DNA from: Rotaria sp. Silwood1
Lineage: Eukaryota > Rotifera > Eurotatoria > Philodinida > Philodinidae
Reading direction: 5' to 3'
Assembly: GCA_905250075.1 (NCBI GenBank)
Contig: CAJNOP010000221.1
Coordinates: 23,027 to 87,026 of the forward strand
DNA: 64,000 nucleotides
The translations under genes were made by a program, and so were the position numbers. This document shows, one piece after another, positions 36,910-48,946 of this stretch. The stretch's first letter is position 1; every line of letters starts with the position of its first letter. The notes under the pieces were generated by a model. That model was not told the DNA's origin. It ran no database searches and saw only the letters and a program-made list of their open reading frames with translations.

Positions 36910-37479
36910 TATTCCTCGACTAGAAATACTCGCTAGGATGTAAGCATAATGAAAAAAATATGTTAAATGTGTATGCTTTGTTCTTTCACAATGAGCACAT
37001 GCTTCATACTTTCCTTACTTAAAAAATTACTTTTACTAGCAAAAAAGTTGTGGTTTTTCTTGCTACTAAAAAATATTACTCTAGATGAAGGAAAATCGAG
37101 ATGCGTTACTTGTCATACTTGTCTTGTTTGCTTTGGTCTTCTCTGCTAAAAAACAAAATTTAACATATATCTCTTTAAGTGAGTACAACCTGTTTTTCAG
37201 AAAATTTCTCAGAAAGAAAATTATCAAACAAGTGAAAGAATGTAAATATATGTTAACTGATTAAGATTTGATACAGATATTGACTTGTTCATCCATAAAA
37301 CTACTTTTTTGTGATATTAAACGCAAAATTAAGAGTCAATTCCATATTTACATCACGGAAAGGACGATGCTAATGAGTTTTCTATTTTTATTTTTGTTTA
37401 TTTAACATATATATATAAATCAAGAAAAACTTTCTTCACCTTTCTAACAAGCTATATGTTAAAATAAAAAAAAATAATT
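36910..37479. other. No gene seen
   Basis: AT-rich spacer between the receptor pseudogene start and the membrane-protein 3' end; both neighbours are on the minus strand. No structure stands out. Confidence 0.5.
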
Positions 37480-38697
37480 TTAAGTAGAACATTTATTTAA
37501 CAATATAGAATACAAAATATTTTCATGTGGTACACGTAATTGAAAAGTTAATGTTCCAAGAACAGGTATTAAAAGTCCAATAGCATTAAAAAAAGCTCCC
37601 CAAAATGAAGATACTTTTTGTTGTACAACTAAAGTTCCAGCAAATGTACCAAAATTATTTGCAACAGCAGCAAGTAAAGCTAAATATGCTGAATATTTTG
37701 TATACGATGGAAATAATTCATGACGAAGTATCATTCCACTTGGTCCACAATAAAGATAATGCCATTGAAGTAATGTTGTAAATGAAAATATAGCCGTTAA
37801 TGTTACAGTAAAAACTACAGCTGCTGATGAAGGTGTTACTGTAACTTCTTGTAATTTAGGATGAACAGATTTAAATGGAAATATTGTAAATACTTCCCAT
37901 AATTTATAAGGTTGATGTTTTAATCCAACTTGATAAGGTCGTTTTGGTGGTTTAAAATATTCTAAATCAAGTTGTGTAGCATAATATGGATTTGTCCTAT
38001 TAGTATAAATATGTTGTAAGGAATCATTCCAAGCAAAAAAACATGTGATAAAACTATAGATTGCACATGCATATCCAAAAGGTGCAAACCATGATTCAGC
38101 ACCAAAATACCATACTAATGACCATCCAACAAATGATAAACCAAGTGTAACACCAACACCAAATGCTCGTATTGTTGGAATATCAAAACTTGGAATTCTT
38201 CGAGGAATAAGAAGAGCACCAAAAATACAATTGAATGTAACACTTAATACAGCTATAAAATAAAGATATCTTGGTGGATGTTCATTTGTCCATGAATTAT
38301 ATATTATTAATCCCATGGGTAATAAAAGAGAAAGAATACCACATAAACGATGAATAATAGATGTAATTGCTTTCCAACTTCCAATACGAGTCAATGGAAG
38401 TGACCAAGACAATATGATCAAGTAAGGTGCTAATGTAAGATAGAAGAATATTGTCCAAGATTCGATCAATGAAAATAAAGCAATACATGATAAACATAAT
38501 ATGCTAAGTCCAATTAACCATACATTGAATGCACCTATAGTTTGATATAATTTGTGAAATACGCGTGTAAAAGATGAAAGATTAGTTGCTTTATCATTTG
38601 TAAACAACTTCATGTTCACATATTTTTTTATATGTTGAAATGAAATCAATTCATTAGAAAAATTATGCCATGTAAAGTCAATATTATTCCATTTCAT
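37480..38697 (-). CDS. Multi-pass membrane protein of unknown family, 405 aa
   Basis: A single-exon frame starting MKWNNIDFTWHN with about nine strongly hydrophobic helices, for example VWLIGLSILCLSCIALF, FNCIFGALLIP, FGVGVTLGLSFVGWSLVWYF and LLIPVLGTLTFQL. A polar loop of about 75 residues (WNDSLQHIYTNRTNPYY onward) sits between helices six and seven. Composition and AT-rich codon use match the conserved genes on the right rather than the decayed neighbours, and the frame is clean. I do not recognise a transporter or receptor signature. An A-rich tract just downstream is consistent with a 3' end. Confidence 0.75.
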   Translation of the reverse strand: MKWNNIDFTWHNFSNELISFQHIKKYVNMKLFTNDKATNLSSFTRVFHKLYQTIGAFNVWLIGLSILCLSCIALFSLIESWTIFFYLTLAPYLIILSWSLPLTRIGSWKAITSIIHRLCGILSLLLPMGLIIYNSWTNEHPPRYLYFIAVLSVTFNCIFGALLIPRRIPSFDIPTIRAFGVGVTLGLSFVGWSLVWYFGAESWFAPFGYACAIYSFITCFFAWNDSLQHIYTNRTNPYYATQLDLEYFKPPKRPYQVGLKHQPYKLWEVFTIFPFKSVHPKLQEVTVTPSSAAVVFTVTLTAIFSFTTLLQWHYLYCGPSGMILRHELFPSYTKYSAYLALLAAVANNFGTFAGTLVVQQKVSSFWGAFFNAIGLLIPVLGTLTFQLRVPHENILYSILLNKCST

Positions 38698-40639
38698 CGT
38701 TTCTACTAGTTAAAGTATGACGATAGAAAATGTTGAGGTTTAATAGAAAAAAAAAAAGCAAATCTGAGACTCTATTTAAACTAACAACGGTAAGGGATAT
38801 TTATGTAATGACACAAGAAGGAAGCAATGAGTGACGTCATGAAGAGAATGTCTATACTACAGGTAATAAGTGTTTCTACATCGCTTACTTATATTTATAA
38901 AATTTCATCAAGACTAGTTATTATTATGCAATTTTTTTTCTTTTCTTTTAGCATCAATAATAGAATTGAATCATTGCCAATTGCTTTTTTGAGTCATAAT
39001 GAAACATAAATGCCGTGACGAAAAATAAGCTCTGAATCATCCAACGATGTTTCCCCCAGTATCATCATATCTATATCAATGATCATAGTAATTGTGACGA
39101 GTACGATAACTTATATTGTGTGTGAATGCGGCTACTGTTTTATAATTTTTATTTTTAATAAACATAATTCTCGAAAAAGTATAAGAGAAACATGGAAGGC
39201 TTTGCCGGCATGTTACTCTTTTTTTCTTGTTGAGTCATAACTAATTGATGAATCAATGTAGGCAGGAGTGTCTCAAAGACACCAGGATTGGGTGAAGTTA
39301 ATCACTCAGTAAACCTATTGGAAGATTTATGCCGAAACTGACTGAATTTGTGTAAGATTTTTGATGTTTTTTTGAACATTGTCTCCTCGCTCGTGACATA
39401 AATGGAGTTAAACGATACTTGTGATGATTCTGTCAGATGAATTTTTCATATAGTGCTGTATTTTATCAACACTATGTAATATTATATGTTTCATACCATA
39501 TAAAATGAGAGAGATAAACATTATCACTATAAAATAGATGGAACAAGCATTCTTTTTGCATTCATAAATGAGAAAGTTATCGGTAAAAAATGAACATTGA
39601 GAAATGAACGAAATACATTAAAAACCTCTCGTTGCAGTAGAAGTCTTCGAATCTTCTAGTGTGAGAAAGTTACCAAAACGACTTGGGTATGAATATTACT
39701 AGAGTACATGCCATATCAGTGGCTAATTAAAAACATGTGATTGATTTTTAAGATTCGAAAGTTTAAGCACGGGAACTTTCAGCACGAAGAACAATTGCAT
39801 TCTAAAATAGTTTACTACGAAATTCAAAAAAAGTACTACAGCGATATGAAGTCTTCTTTCGTGACTGCACAGAATATAATCATCGTGTGTAGGTGTTCAT
39901 AACGAGAAAACCGTTACAAATCCATACCCGCACTTTCATTCACATCATACCAAAGTTCAATCTTTCAAAATTGCTTTATCCTCGAAATCACACTTTCTAA
40001 AAATGGCACACAACACCGGACCAAAAATATGAGATGATAAGATACTTTTATTAGCATGAAAAGATAGTTCATGGTTGATATTATCTATGATAAAAAGTTC
40101 TGTCCATCTTTACATGATATATTCTAAAGATCTTTTAATGAGAGATAGAATCGAATGCTGAAAAACACAAGGAACATGTAGCTGGCGTATCAGTCGTCAG
40201 TGAGAATCAGTTTACAAATAAGATTAACGTTCAGTTTTCTGTTAAGCAAGTGTTAAAATTTGCAATTCTGGTTTTTTATTTTCAATTCAATTCAATATTA
40301 GCCATGCTATGGTCGAGAAAAAACAACGATCTATTGACAGTTACTTGAAATTAGTAAATCGTGCTGCATTAAAAAAGAAACGTGTGTTGAACCTTGTGTA
40401 TTTCTTGTCGAATGAAAGAGAAGAAAAAAAGAAGTTGTCATGGCCATTTAATAGAATATCCAGAGAACGAACAAAATAAACAGCGAGTCTTACATCAATC
40501 TGTTTTACACTACTAAAAATTTCGACGGATACTCCTTCGCTGTTACCACTTTTTACGCGCATTTATTATCAACAACTTCCTGACATACATAAAAAAAAAC
40601 GTATTGACTACCTTAAAAAAGCATTTATATTGTTCTTAG
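38698..40639. other. Long gene-poor stretch
   Basis: No convincing gene in about 1.9 kb. There is a weak telomere-like patch at 39890-39950 (GTGTGTAGGTGTTC and CCATACCCGCAC). A 56-codon frame at 40309-40479 is mentioned among the rejected items. Confidence 0.45.
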
Positions 40640-41640
40640 CACTTTATTATTCGCAATACCTACTGAAACTCACTCACAAATGATCAATACCTTTGTTGGG
40701 TCATATTATGTTCATCCTCATGAATTGAAACAACTTGTCTATGCATTGCCTCTCTCTATTCATCTCGTGTCTATACTGACGATAAAAAACAAACACAATA
40801 CTTTGTTACATTTTACCAAGTTCTTCGTCCTGATATGGCTGCTGTCTTCTATGCTCGTAAATTCTATGTGAAAGCTCCGGCAAATATTTCTACCAAATTT
40901 CCATTTGATTTTTCCGCATTTAGTATTAAAACACTGCGTTATTCTAGTTCGATGTGGAATTTTTCTTGGTTATTTAAAACCATCGAGATATGAAATCAGT
41001 AAGGTTTACAGATCAAAAACAGAGTTCTGCATTTAGGTTCCAGCCTTACGATTTTATTTTTGATGCTGCATAAATTCATCGAGCACGATTTGCTTGTTTT
41101 CTTGGATGCATATCGTATGGTGGTTGCCTCGTTTTATTAGTGGCTTATCTAGGCTGTTTATTATTCTATTTACTTGAAAAGACAGCTCTGACGCAGTGGC
41201 GAGTCTTTTTGTATTATTCGCGTGCCCTCGAAGACGGGTTGGATCGGTATAATATAAAGAACATTGCTCATCTTGAAACTCTAGGAAATGCGGCAACCAC
41301 CGATTAGTGTCCATTCAATAGCCAATTATTTATTTTGGACAATGGTCGGATCATCATGGTAACTTCCGTTTTTCTCGATCAAAGATTAGTAAGTCAAACT
41401 AAATTCCTATTTCGCCTCGTCAATGTAGATCAAGTGTCTCATATTGATAAAATATGGAATAGTGTTGAAAGGCAGCATTATAACAGATAATTTCAATACA
41501 AATATCATATCATGGCCACCGCATGGTGATCTGAATATGCAACGCATATGGCTGCACGACATGTTGATGACGAAAAATTTCCAATACCTGTTTCGGTAGG
41601 TAAAAATAAGTGAATCACCGTGCAGATCGATTGCTTCATA
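40640..41640 (+). pseudogene. Broken coding region upstream of the RING ORF
   Basis: Protein-like pieces appear in changing frames: TETHSQMINTFVGSYYVHPH, then VLRPDMAAVFYARKFYVKAP, later LFILDNGRIIMVTSVFLDQR and FRLVNVDQVSHIDKIW. Stops and shifts separate them. The order suggests one decayed gene, possibly the front part of the gene whose last exon is the RING ORF at 41915. A competing reverse-strand frame (41054-41314) also looks somewhat protein-like, so the strand of that central part is unsure. No family recognised. Confidence 0.4.
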
Positions 41641-41914
41641 ACTAACAACTTAGCATTGACTTGAGAATAATCATAAAAATTTGCCCAAAATTACAGCTAA
41701 ACAACGTCTGGTGATAGAGAAACAAAATTATGTTCTGTACTTATATTCAAATAACTTTTCGATTTCTTCTGTTTTGTTTTAGAGTTTTGATATTGAAAAA
41801 AGCGAAATAGTTTCTTATCTACTAAAGTTGCTATCATACCAGATATAAGATGAATTCATAATATTTTGCAATGTTTCATAATTAGTTAATCCTCAGATAT
41901 ATTGGTGTGAAAAG

Positions 41915-42370
41915 ATGAATATCCTCATTAATATTTTCTATTCTAGCAATTTTCTTCGCGGAGAACAAGCTCGCCAGACAGCCGAACATGATTTTAACTT
42001 AGTACGAATGTGGAATCAAATTCGTGCGGCTAAATCATCGTTCATAGCTCGTCTTCGAGCTACACAATATCAAGTAGTCACTAAAGATACTGATCACCTT
42101 GATGACTGTTGTATTTGTTACGGCCAAATCACACTCAATTCCAAATATGCTCAATGGCCATGTCCCACTGGTCATTACTTTCATTTGGATTGTACAGCAA
42201 ATGTGTTACGTGAATCCAATCGGTGTTCATTATGTCGATACGAAGTTGATGGAGTACCATTGCCTAACAGAAATGAATTGCTGCAATGGTACATGGAAAT
42301 GCCTCTAACAACGTCGATGATGGCATGGCAAAAACGTCATTCCAATGATAGTTCATGTCAACGCTTTTAG
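41915..42370 (+). CDS. RING-finger protein or terminal exon, 151 aa
   Basis: The C-terminal half contains CCICYGQITLNSKYAQWPCP, followed by GHYFHLDC and RCSLCRYEV. The Cys/His spacing (C-x2-C, C-x3-H-x3-H-x2-C, C-x2-C) fits a RING-H2-type zinc-binding domain of an E3 ubiquitin ligase. The N-terminal part is basic and helical. The frame may be an exon: a splice acceptor (TTCTAG) ends at 41946 and would remove the first ten residues. Because decayed coding sequence lies directly upstream, this may be the surviving end of a dead gene rather than a full protein. Confidence 0.6.
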   Translation: MNILINIFYSSNFLRGEQARQTAEHDFNLVRMWNQIRAAKSSFIARLRATQYQVVTKDTDHLDDCCICYGQITLNSKYAQWPCPTGHYFHLDCTANVLRESNRCSLCRYEVDGVPLPNRNELLQWYMEMPLTTSMMAWQKRHSNDSSCQRF

Positions 42371-43102
42371 TTAGTCAAAAAAAACAATCGATACATGCCA
42401 TCTTGATTTAAAGTTCTCATATAAAAACAAACAGTTCAAGAGAAATCGGATTCCAAACAACGGCGTACTAAAGATTGACAAAAGTTGGTTTTAGATCCCT
42501 GCCTTTTATACAATAAAATTTGAATCATCGGCTAGCTAATTGAACTGGACACTCGACTATAGTCCACATCCAGAAGAAATTAAATCTGATAATTTTTGAA
42601 ACTATATCGTTTGATTATTCTGATAAATATATTGGAATCTACTCTCGATATGTCTTATCAAAGAAAAATAGGACATCTAAAATATTTCTTTGAGCCGATT
42701 CAGATTGACCGAAAAGGATCATATTTGTTCGATCAATTATATTTTGGCCTCGCCCTCAAAAAATATACAAATAAGATGCCAAGCACTTTGATGTTGATCG
42801 ACACTAGTGAACTCTATATATGAATCATTACAAGTTTTGTATTTCTTTTGCCTTTGTTTCTTCTATCGACAACACCACGGCTATAATTGACGAAGAAAAT
42901 AATTGTAAATAAATGGCACAGAACGATAGAAATACAACATAGGTTTGATAGCGATCATATACCCATCTAACATGCATCATTACACCTCACTTTCGATATA
43001 TTATTAGTTGTTACTTCTTTATAACACATTACTACACAATTTTTCTTTCAAAGAATAATCACGAACACACAATTTTTAGCAGTGCTTAACTAGTCTATCA
43101 AC
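42371..43102. other. Intergenic, nothing seen
   Basis: AT-rich sequence between the RING ORF and the cystatin-like gene. A short open frame at 42596-42823 has no supporting features. Confidence 0.5.
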
Positions 43103-43526
43103 ATGGAGTTTGGCAAGATCAGACCATTAACCTCAGACGATGAAGCAACGTTTAAAGAAGTAAGTTCTACTTTCAGTACTGATAAAAGCACTTTGTTTCT
43201 ACACAAACTGTTTTTTTTTCTCTAGTACAAGGCGGCTATTGAAAAAGCTGTACGCGAAACATTTCCATCGCTTCCGGCCGATTTGAAGCAAAAGCCGTTG
43301 GAGTCCGTGTCGTGAACGCATGTGCTGCACTCTATACATATATGGTGAGTATGATTACGAATGCATCGAAATATGAAAAGTAAACTTGAATATTTAGATC
43401 GCTTTGCCTGATGAGAAATTCGCCAAAGTCAATTTTTCTATCGGAGGAGAGATGCCACCAGGAATGGAAAGACGAGAGCCCACATTCAGGGTTGATCCTG
43501 AAGTTCACTCTAGTATTGATTCATAA
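43103..43526 (+). pseudogene. Cystatin (stefin)-like gene with one frameshift
   Basis: Three small exons have good splice sites: 43103-43159, 43226-43344 and 43398-43526. The N-terminus GKIRPLTSDDEATFKEYKAA resembles the start of intracellular cystatins (G-x-x-R/K-P-A-T...). In exon 2 a VRVVNACAALYTYM stretch stands where cystatins have QVVAGTNYFIKV, and exon 3 continues LPDEKFAKVNF. The spliced length is 305 nt, one base short of a multiple of three. The frame is lost in exon 2 near 43283, giving a stop at 43313. Either a one-base deletion killed the gene or the assembly has an error. Cystatins inhibit papain-type cysteine proteases; the central loop here is already divergent. Confidence 0.55.
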
Positions 43527-46500
43527 ACTACAAGCACACATTTATTTTATAGCTTTTATTGTGAAAAACTTTACTTATGCGTAGTATCATATAGAATATC
43601 ACATTTTAACTCACAAAGAAATTAATAAACCGTATCTGCATATCCTTTAAAGTATATAATTATAATAATTTATTTTCACTTCATTGACCAATAACACATG
43701 TGTTGAAATAGATATTGATGTCATTTTTCTAGAATGAATTATGAAAGTACAAATTATTCTCACAAATAAGTTATATATCGTTCAAACTGTATATTAGCAA
43801 CATGAATCGAATACCGAGACTATTCTAGAATATCAAAAAGGATCACGTCGCATTTCTTTTCTTTCCTTCTCATGTGTTTACATGGTAAGTTTTTTTTTCG
43901 ATAGTATAATTTTGATCAAAATATCATCTCATCGACAAAGTTCTTCGGCGAAGCCCATGAAAATTTCATTTTTTTGTTCACAAATCGTGTCGAGTATTTC
44001 AATTTGCATAGTTACTTTTCAAGTTTTTTCATGAAGCATCTCGATTATATTCTTGAATGTGTAGATCATCAGAGCTCAAATACATATCATCCATTTCGAA
44101 CGGATGTTAGTTTTTTTTTTTCTAAAAATCAAGTCACTATTATGTTACCAGTACGAAATAGATGACGCCGAATACATGAAAAACTAAACATATGACTATC
44201 AAAAGTGTGTCAATCATAATTGGCAAGAAAAAAAACAATATGTTTCCGTTCTATTATTTGTAATTCATTAGCATATGACTCATTGCGTAACAACATACAT
44301 CTATGTTTGAAAACATCAAATGAAAAACCATAGACCGTTTCAAGATAGTGGCGACGTGGTCAGTTCCTAAACTTTGAAAATTATTAATGAAATTGGTACT
44401 TGTTCACTTTCGACATATGCTCTCACCCGCACTCTTTGATGTGTGAGCGTTAAATACGCCAATTAGTGTATGGAATATGTTTAAAGTGAACAAGCACCGA
44501 CATTTTATTTATCCGAGGAAATTGACAACGATAAGAACAATAGATTTTTGACATGAAAATCTTCAAGTCCAATCAAATCTTTATGCCAATGACCACCGAT
44601 TTTAAGCACTTTGCTCGATATTTTTATTAGATTTCGTCAGACTTTTACAAACTCTAAGATTTAGCAAGAGTTAATGAAAGTTGCGACCTTTTCGCGGTTT
44701 TTACCAAATCCAATCAAATCTTAGGATTATTTTAAAAATTTGACGAAATAAGATATCAATATGGAATAGAGAGAAAAAATAGGTTATAATTGACATAAAT
44801 TTTTGATTGAAATTGAGAGATTTTACTTGATCTCAATGAACATTTATGGTAATATATTAGATAAGTTATTAATTTTGATTGAATATGACAATCATTCAAT
44901 GTTGTCCATTTACTGATATCATTTGAAACGGACTTTGCTCCAAAACTTTCATTCAAAACGCAAGAGCCTATGAGAGAAGATGATGAAGTGTCACAAACAA
45001 GATCATATGTAGTTTGATGACCAAGAGACAAAGAAAGATATGCAATTTAACCGCAAGAAGAGTAATATGATATGTTTGCAGTGAACAAATATTACAAAAC
45101 TGCACGAAAAGCTCTGCACTTTGGAAAATGGTACCTCACAAACAGTTGAGAAGGTCAAAAAACGAATATATTAAAATATCTTACGCATATATCGGCATAG
45201 AAATTATTGAGACACTGAAAACAAATTCCTTTAAGATAGGTCTATCTATATTTTCGATTAAGTCAATACAGTCAAATTGTTTCAAGTGTTCAACATTATT
45301 TAACCGTTAACATTAGTATATTCATGCAAAATATTTTTGTATTTGCAGAAAACTAAGAAATCACAATTTGATAATCCAATAGATATTAAATTCATGAAGT
45401 TTACACTGACATGATGAATCTATTTAAAAGATGAAATCGATAGTTTTGTATTTTCAAAGATAGAACATCAACATATAGGACATCGATCAATCTACATTGT
45501 GTTTGTAATCAAGCGACATCTAATAAAGTTTTCAACTGGTTATTTAACTTTACCCTATCTATACGTGTCTATCAGAGATCAACTTTGGTTACAAATGAAA
45601 CAAATTGAATTTTAACAAAAAAAAATCATTTTAAATTTATTTTCTTATATGACGAACATAATTATGAATCCTAGTTTTTAATAGACACTTTATATTTACA
45701 CAATTCTATTTAAAATCAAATGAATTCAAAGTTGTTTGTAACACTATGTACATTGATCTAGTCGTATGTAACATTTTCAACTGATCATTCATGTCAAAAA
45801 TTAAGCCAGCACGATGATACATATGCCATATCATTAAATACACTCTAGTACAATATTATCCAATCAATTTGATTCGATAGCTGATCAATCATCATAGACA
45901 AATGGATCATTTGACAACTGATTTTGAATTACTGATATCGAATAAGATAGGGAATAGGAAAATGATAAAATTATTCATATAAAATATACACGATGTCACA
46001 TCTACATATGAGCAAGATAGTCCTACGCCTAGTTTCACAAAGACACGAACTGTAGCCAAAAAAACAGCTGCAACATTATATAGACCTAAATGAGCTATGA
46101 ATATTCTGAAAAGAGTTTGCATCCTTCCTTTATTCCTACTAAAATACGACTCGTTTACCGTATTTCTTCAATGAATGTTGTGATCTAGAAAAACTAATTT
46201 TCGAATTTCTACTTAAAACTTTGCTACTGTCATCAAGAGTCAAAATATAAAAAAAACAGTTTTTTTTTTCTAGACTACGACTTTCATTTAAAACATATTC
46301 TAAAAATTCGTTATTTTCACAGTAATAAGCTAAGAATACAAACTTTTTCTAGGATGTGCATAGATCATTTGAGTCTATATAATGCATATAGTTTTGAATA
46401 AATTTATATTATAAAACCAGTAAAAAGAAATAAAGTAAATTAGTAACCAGTTCTAGCCAACTTGCTGACTAATTGACTGATTTTAGCCATCAAAATTCAA

Positions 46501-46657
46501 ACATTCATAGTCGAATACGAATATACATAAAAAATGTCTCATATCAAAAATGGTACCGAGAATGATATTTATATATTGGCGCGATTAGTTTTCCCTTTTT
46601 TTTTGGATTTTTTTCTTTATACATTATCTTCAAACTATCATGATTTAAAATAAAAAT
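43527..46657. other. Long gene-poor stretch with small inverted repeats
   Basis: No gene is supported over 3.1 kb. Short inverted repeats occur at about 44396-44499 (CTTGTTCACTTT against AAAGTGAACAAG, with telomere-like CACCCGCAC in the loop) and about 44632-44750 (TTTCGTCA against TGACGAAA, with an inner AATCTTAG pair). Both look like remnants of small non-autonomous elements. The rest is AT-rich. Confidence 0.5.
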
Positions 46658-47692
46658 ATGTGTGAACGATCATCATTATTTCTTGTTGAAGCAAAATTAA
46701 TTATATATGATCTTTTAAAACGTACTTTAGAATTATTCGATTTATGTTTTTATTTAGTTGAACATTATCGTATTGATAATTATTTTTTTGAACGTGAACA
46801 AAAACGTGATTATCATTATTATTCTATTTATAAATCATGTAAATTAAATTATAATATTATTTCTGATATTGATAATTATCTTCATCGTTTATATGTATCA
46901 TGTCGTTTAATAAAAAGTAATTTACGTTCATTATATGCAACTCGAATATTATCATCAAATGATTATATTGTTATTGATGATGAAATTTATGAATTAATTA
47001 AATTTTTTCAATTAAAAATTAATAAACAATTATATCAATTTCAATCAATAGAAAAACAAACAACAAATAAATTAAAACAAACTAATGAAATTTTAAATAA
47101 AAGATATCATTCACAACGTATGATTCATTATTCAAAAACAATTGAATCATTTGTATTTCTTCCTCAAACTTTGAATTATAATAATAATAATAATAATAAT
47201 TCTCAACCAATGGAAGAATATCATAATATATTAATATTATTTCGAAAAATTTCTCAATTTTATCAATTAATTATTGATGAATTATATGGTGTTCATCATA
47301 TACGAGATTCATATATTCTTCAACCAATTGCAATTAATATTATTCGTTTACTTTTATTGATTACAAATAAATTAAAACAATATGTTAAAATTAATTCACC
47401 AATGATTATTTATAATAATCATTTACGTATAAAACAAAATGAAGAAATTTGTCATAAAGAAAAGAAAACAAAATATAAATTAATTGAAATTCAACCAACT
47501 AATATAAATACTTTAATATCATCAAAATCTTCAAATTATGAACTTGTAAAAGAAGAAACTAATGATAAAAATATTGAATATATTCGAAATGATAATTATT
47601 CATCAAATATAATACAAAAAGATCAAACAAATTTATTAGATTTTGATGAAGATGAATTCTATCGTTTAGCTAATCTTGAACGAGATGATTAA
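46658..47692 (+). CDS. Orphan intronless protein, 344 aa
   Basis: A single long frame with very AT-rich codons, like the conserved genes that follow. The N-terminal 130 residues are helical and aromatic-rich (LFDLCFYLVEHYR, HRLYVSCRLIKSNLRSLYA). A run of seven or more Asn (about residue 175) precedes a second helical block (ILILFRKISQFYQLIIDELY). The tail is acidic and ends LLDFDEDEFYRLANLERDD. I recognise no family. Composition and length argue for a real gene; function unknown. It precedes the CCDC134 first exon by 1.25 kb on the same strand. Confidence 0.65.
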   Translation: MCERSSLFLVEAKLIIYDLLKRTLELFDLCFYLVEHYRIDNYFFEREQKRDYHYYSIYKSCKLNYNIISDIDNYLHRLYVSCRLIKSNLRSLYATRILSSNDYIVIDDEIYELIKFFQLKINKQLYQFQSIEKQTTNKLKQTNEILNKRYHSQRMIHYSKTIESFVFLPQTLNYNNNNNNNSQPMEEYHNILILFRKISQFYQLIIDELYGVHHIRDSYILQPIAINIIRLLLLITNKLKQYVKINSPMIIYNNHLRIKQNEEICHKEKKTKYKLIEIQPTNINTLISSKSSNYELVKEETNDKNIEYIRNDNYSSNIIQKDQTNLLDFDEDEFYRLANLERDD

Positions 47693-48177
47693 ATTCATCA
47701 TGAATACATTTATTTTATTAGTCACGACTATTGTCAAATATAAATTTCATTTTTTTTTAGTTCTATTTATATACCAATGAACCGTAACAAACGAAAATCT
47801 TGCAAGACAAAAAAAAAGCCAGGATTCGGAACTGTTCCACAGAATTCAATCGGGAAGTTTTCACTACGAGAGGACATCATTCATCCGGAGTCTCATCCTT
47901 TTCTAGTCTCCTGGCGACTATGATATAGATGGTTCTATAGATCATAAAGCAATCTTTTACCATACTGTAATTAGATCCATTACCTCTAGACTGTGTGCTT
48001 GAGTCTTCAAAGAATGATGACGTTTGTTACCAATTTTATCTTGATAGAAATTCTCTCTCTTCTAGTACATTTTGGTTCTGTACTACATCCATATATACAC
48101 ATTATATATGAGTTTCAAAACATTTTTATTTATTTCAACAGCAATTCAAATTCTCAAATGATTCCTCACATACTATA
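47693..48177. other. Spacer left of the foldback element
   Basis: No gene or clear repeat. A run of GGACATCATTCATCCGGAG-type sequence near 47870 is locally GC-richer, but no structure is evident. Confidence 0.4.
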
Positions 48178-48747
48178 CAGGGTGTCCCATAAGTAACAAG
48201 ACAAGGAAAAAAGTTTGAATATCTCCATTAGGGCTGGACCAAATGGGCTCAATTTTTTATCAAGGATAGAGGCATCTGCACACTCCAAATCCATACGAAC
48301 AAGGTGAATGAGAACCTTTGTTAAGTATCGCTAGTGACCTCAACAATAAAATTTTTGCTTTGTCACTGGTAAGAAAAAACCAATATACAGGATAGTGCAA
48401 AAGTCACTTTATCGAAAAGAAAATTAAATATTTCCATTACGGCTCGAGCAACCGAGCTGATTTTTTTACCAAAAATAGAGGCATGCTTATACTTCAAATC
48501 CATACAGACAAGCTTAGTGAGGACCTTTATTAAGTATATTTTTTTATTTTCCTGTCTGTGAAAAAGTAAAAATTTTATTGTTGAGGTCAATAGTGATACT
48601 TAACAAAGGTTCTCATTCACCTTGTTCGTATGGATTTGGAGTGTGCAGATGCCTCTATCCTTGATAAAAAATTGAGCCCATTTGGTCGAGCCCTAATGGA
48701 GATATTCAAACTTTTTTTCCTTGTCTTGCTACTTATGGGACACCCTG
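48178..48747. mobile_element. Tc1/mariner-like foldback with a nested half copy, 570 bp
   Basis: Ends CAGGGTGTCCCATAAGTA and its complement are perfect, with TA at 48176-48177 and 48748-48749. Arms of about 170 bp (48178-48345 and about 48580-48747) are nearly identical. Between them, 48391-48540 is a more diverged copy of the left arm in the same orientation, beginning ACAGGATAGTGCAAAAGT. So the element contains a trimer of arm sequences, two direct and one inverted. There is no transposase. It lies 200 bp upstream of the CCDC134 start. Confidence 0.9.
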
Positions 48748-48946
48748 TATTTAACAGAGATCAATTGAAAAGGATGGTTTACAATGGATTTAATAGTTTC
48801 ACTTTCTAAGAATGAGTAGTCCTACTGAAAAAAACACTTTTGATTGAGACTTCAATTAAACTATGTCTTCAGCTTTCAGAAAGCTTACATAAATAAAATA
48901 TTGCTTTCAAATTACATGTAACACTTGTGCGCAATTTTTCTTCTAG

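Noticed and set aside
40309..40479. 56-codon frame beginning MVEKKQRSIDSYL with a PIP-box-like motif
   Set aside because: Short, isolated and in a decaying region; the motif is degenerate enough to occur by chance. It could be the N-terminus of a transposon protein, but nothing follows.
41054..41314. Reverse-strand frame of 86 codons that looks somewhat protein-like
   Set aside because: Competes with forward-strand fragments of the decayed gene; no recognisable family, so the strand cannot be decided.
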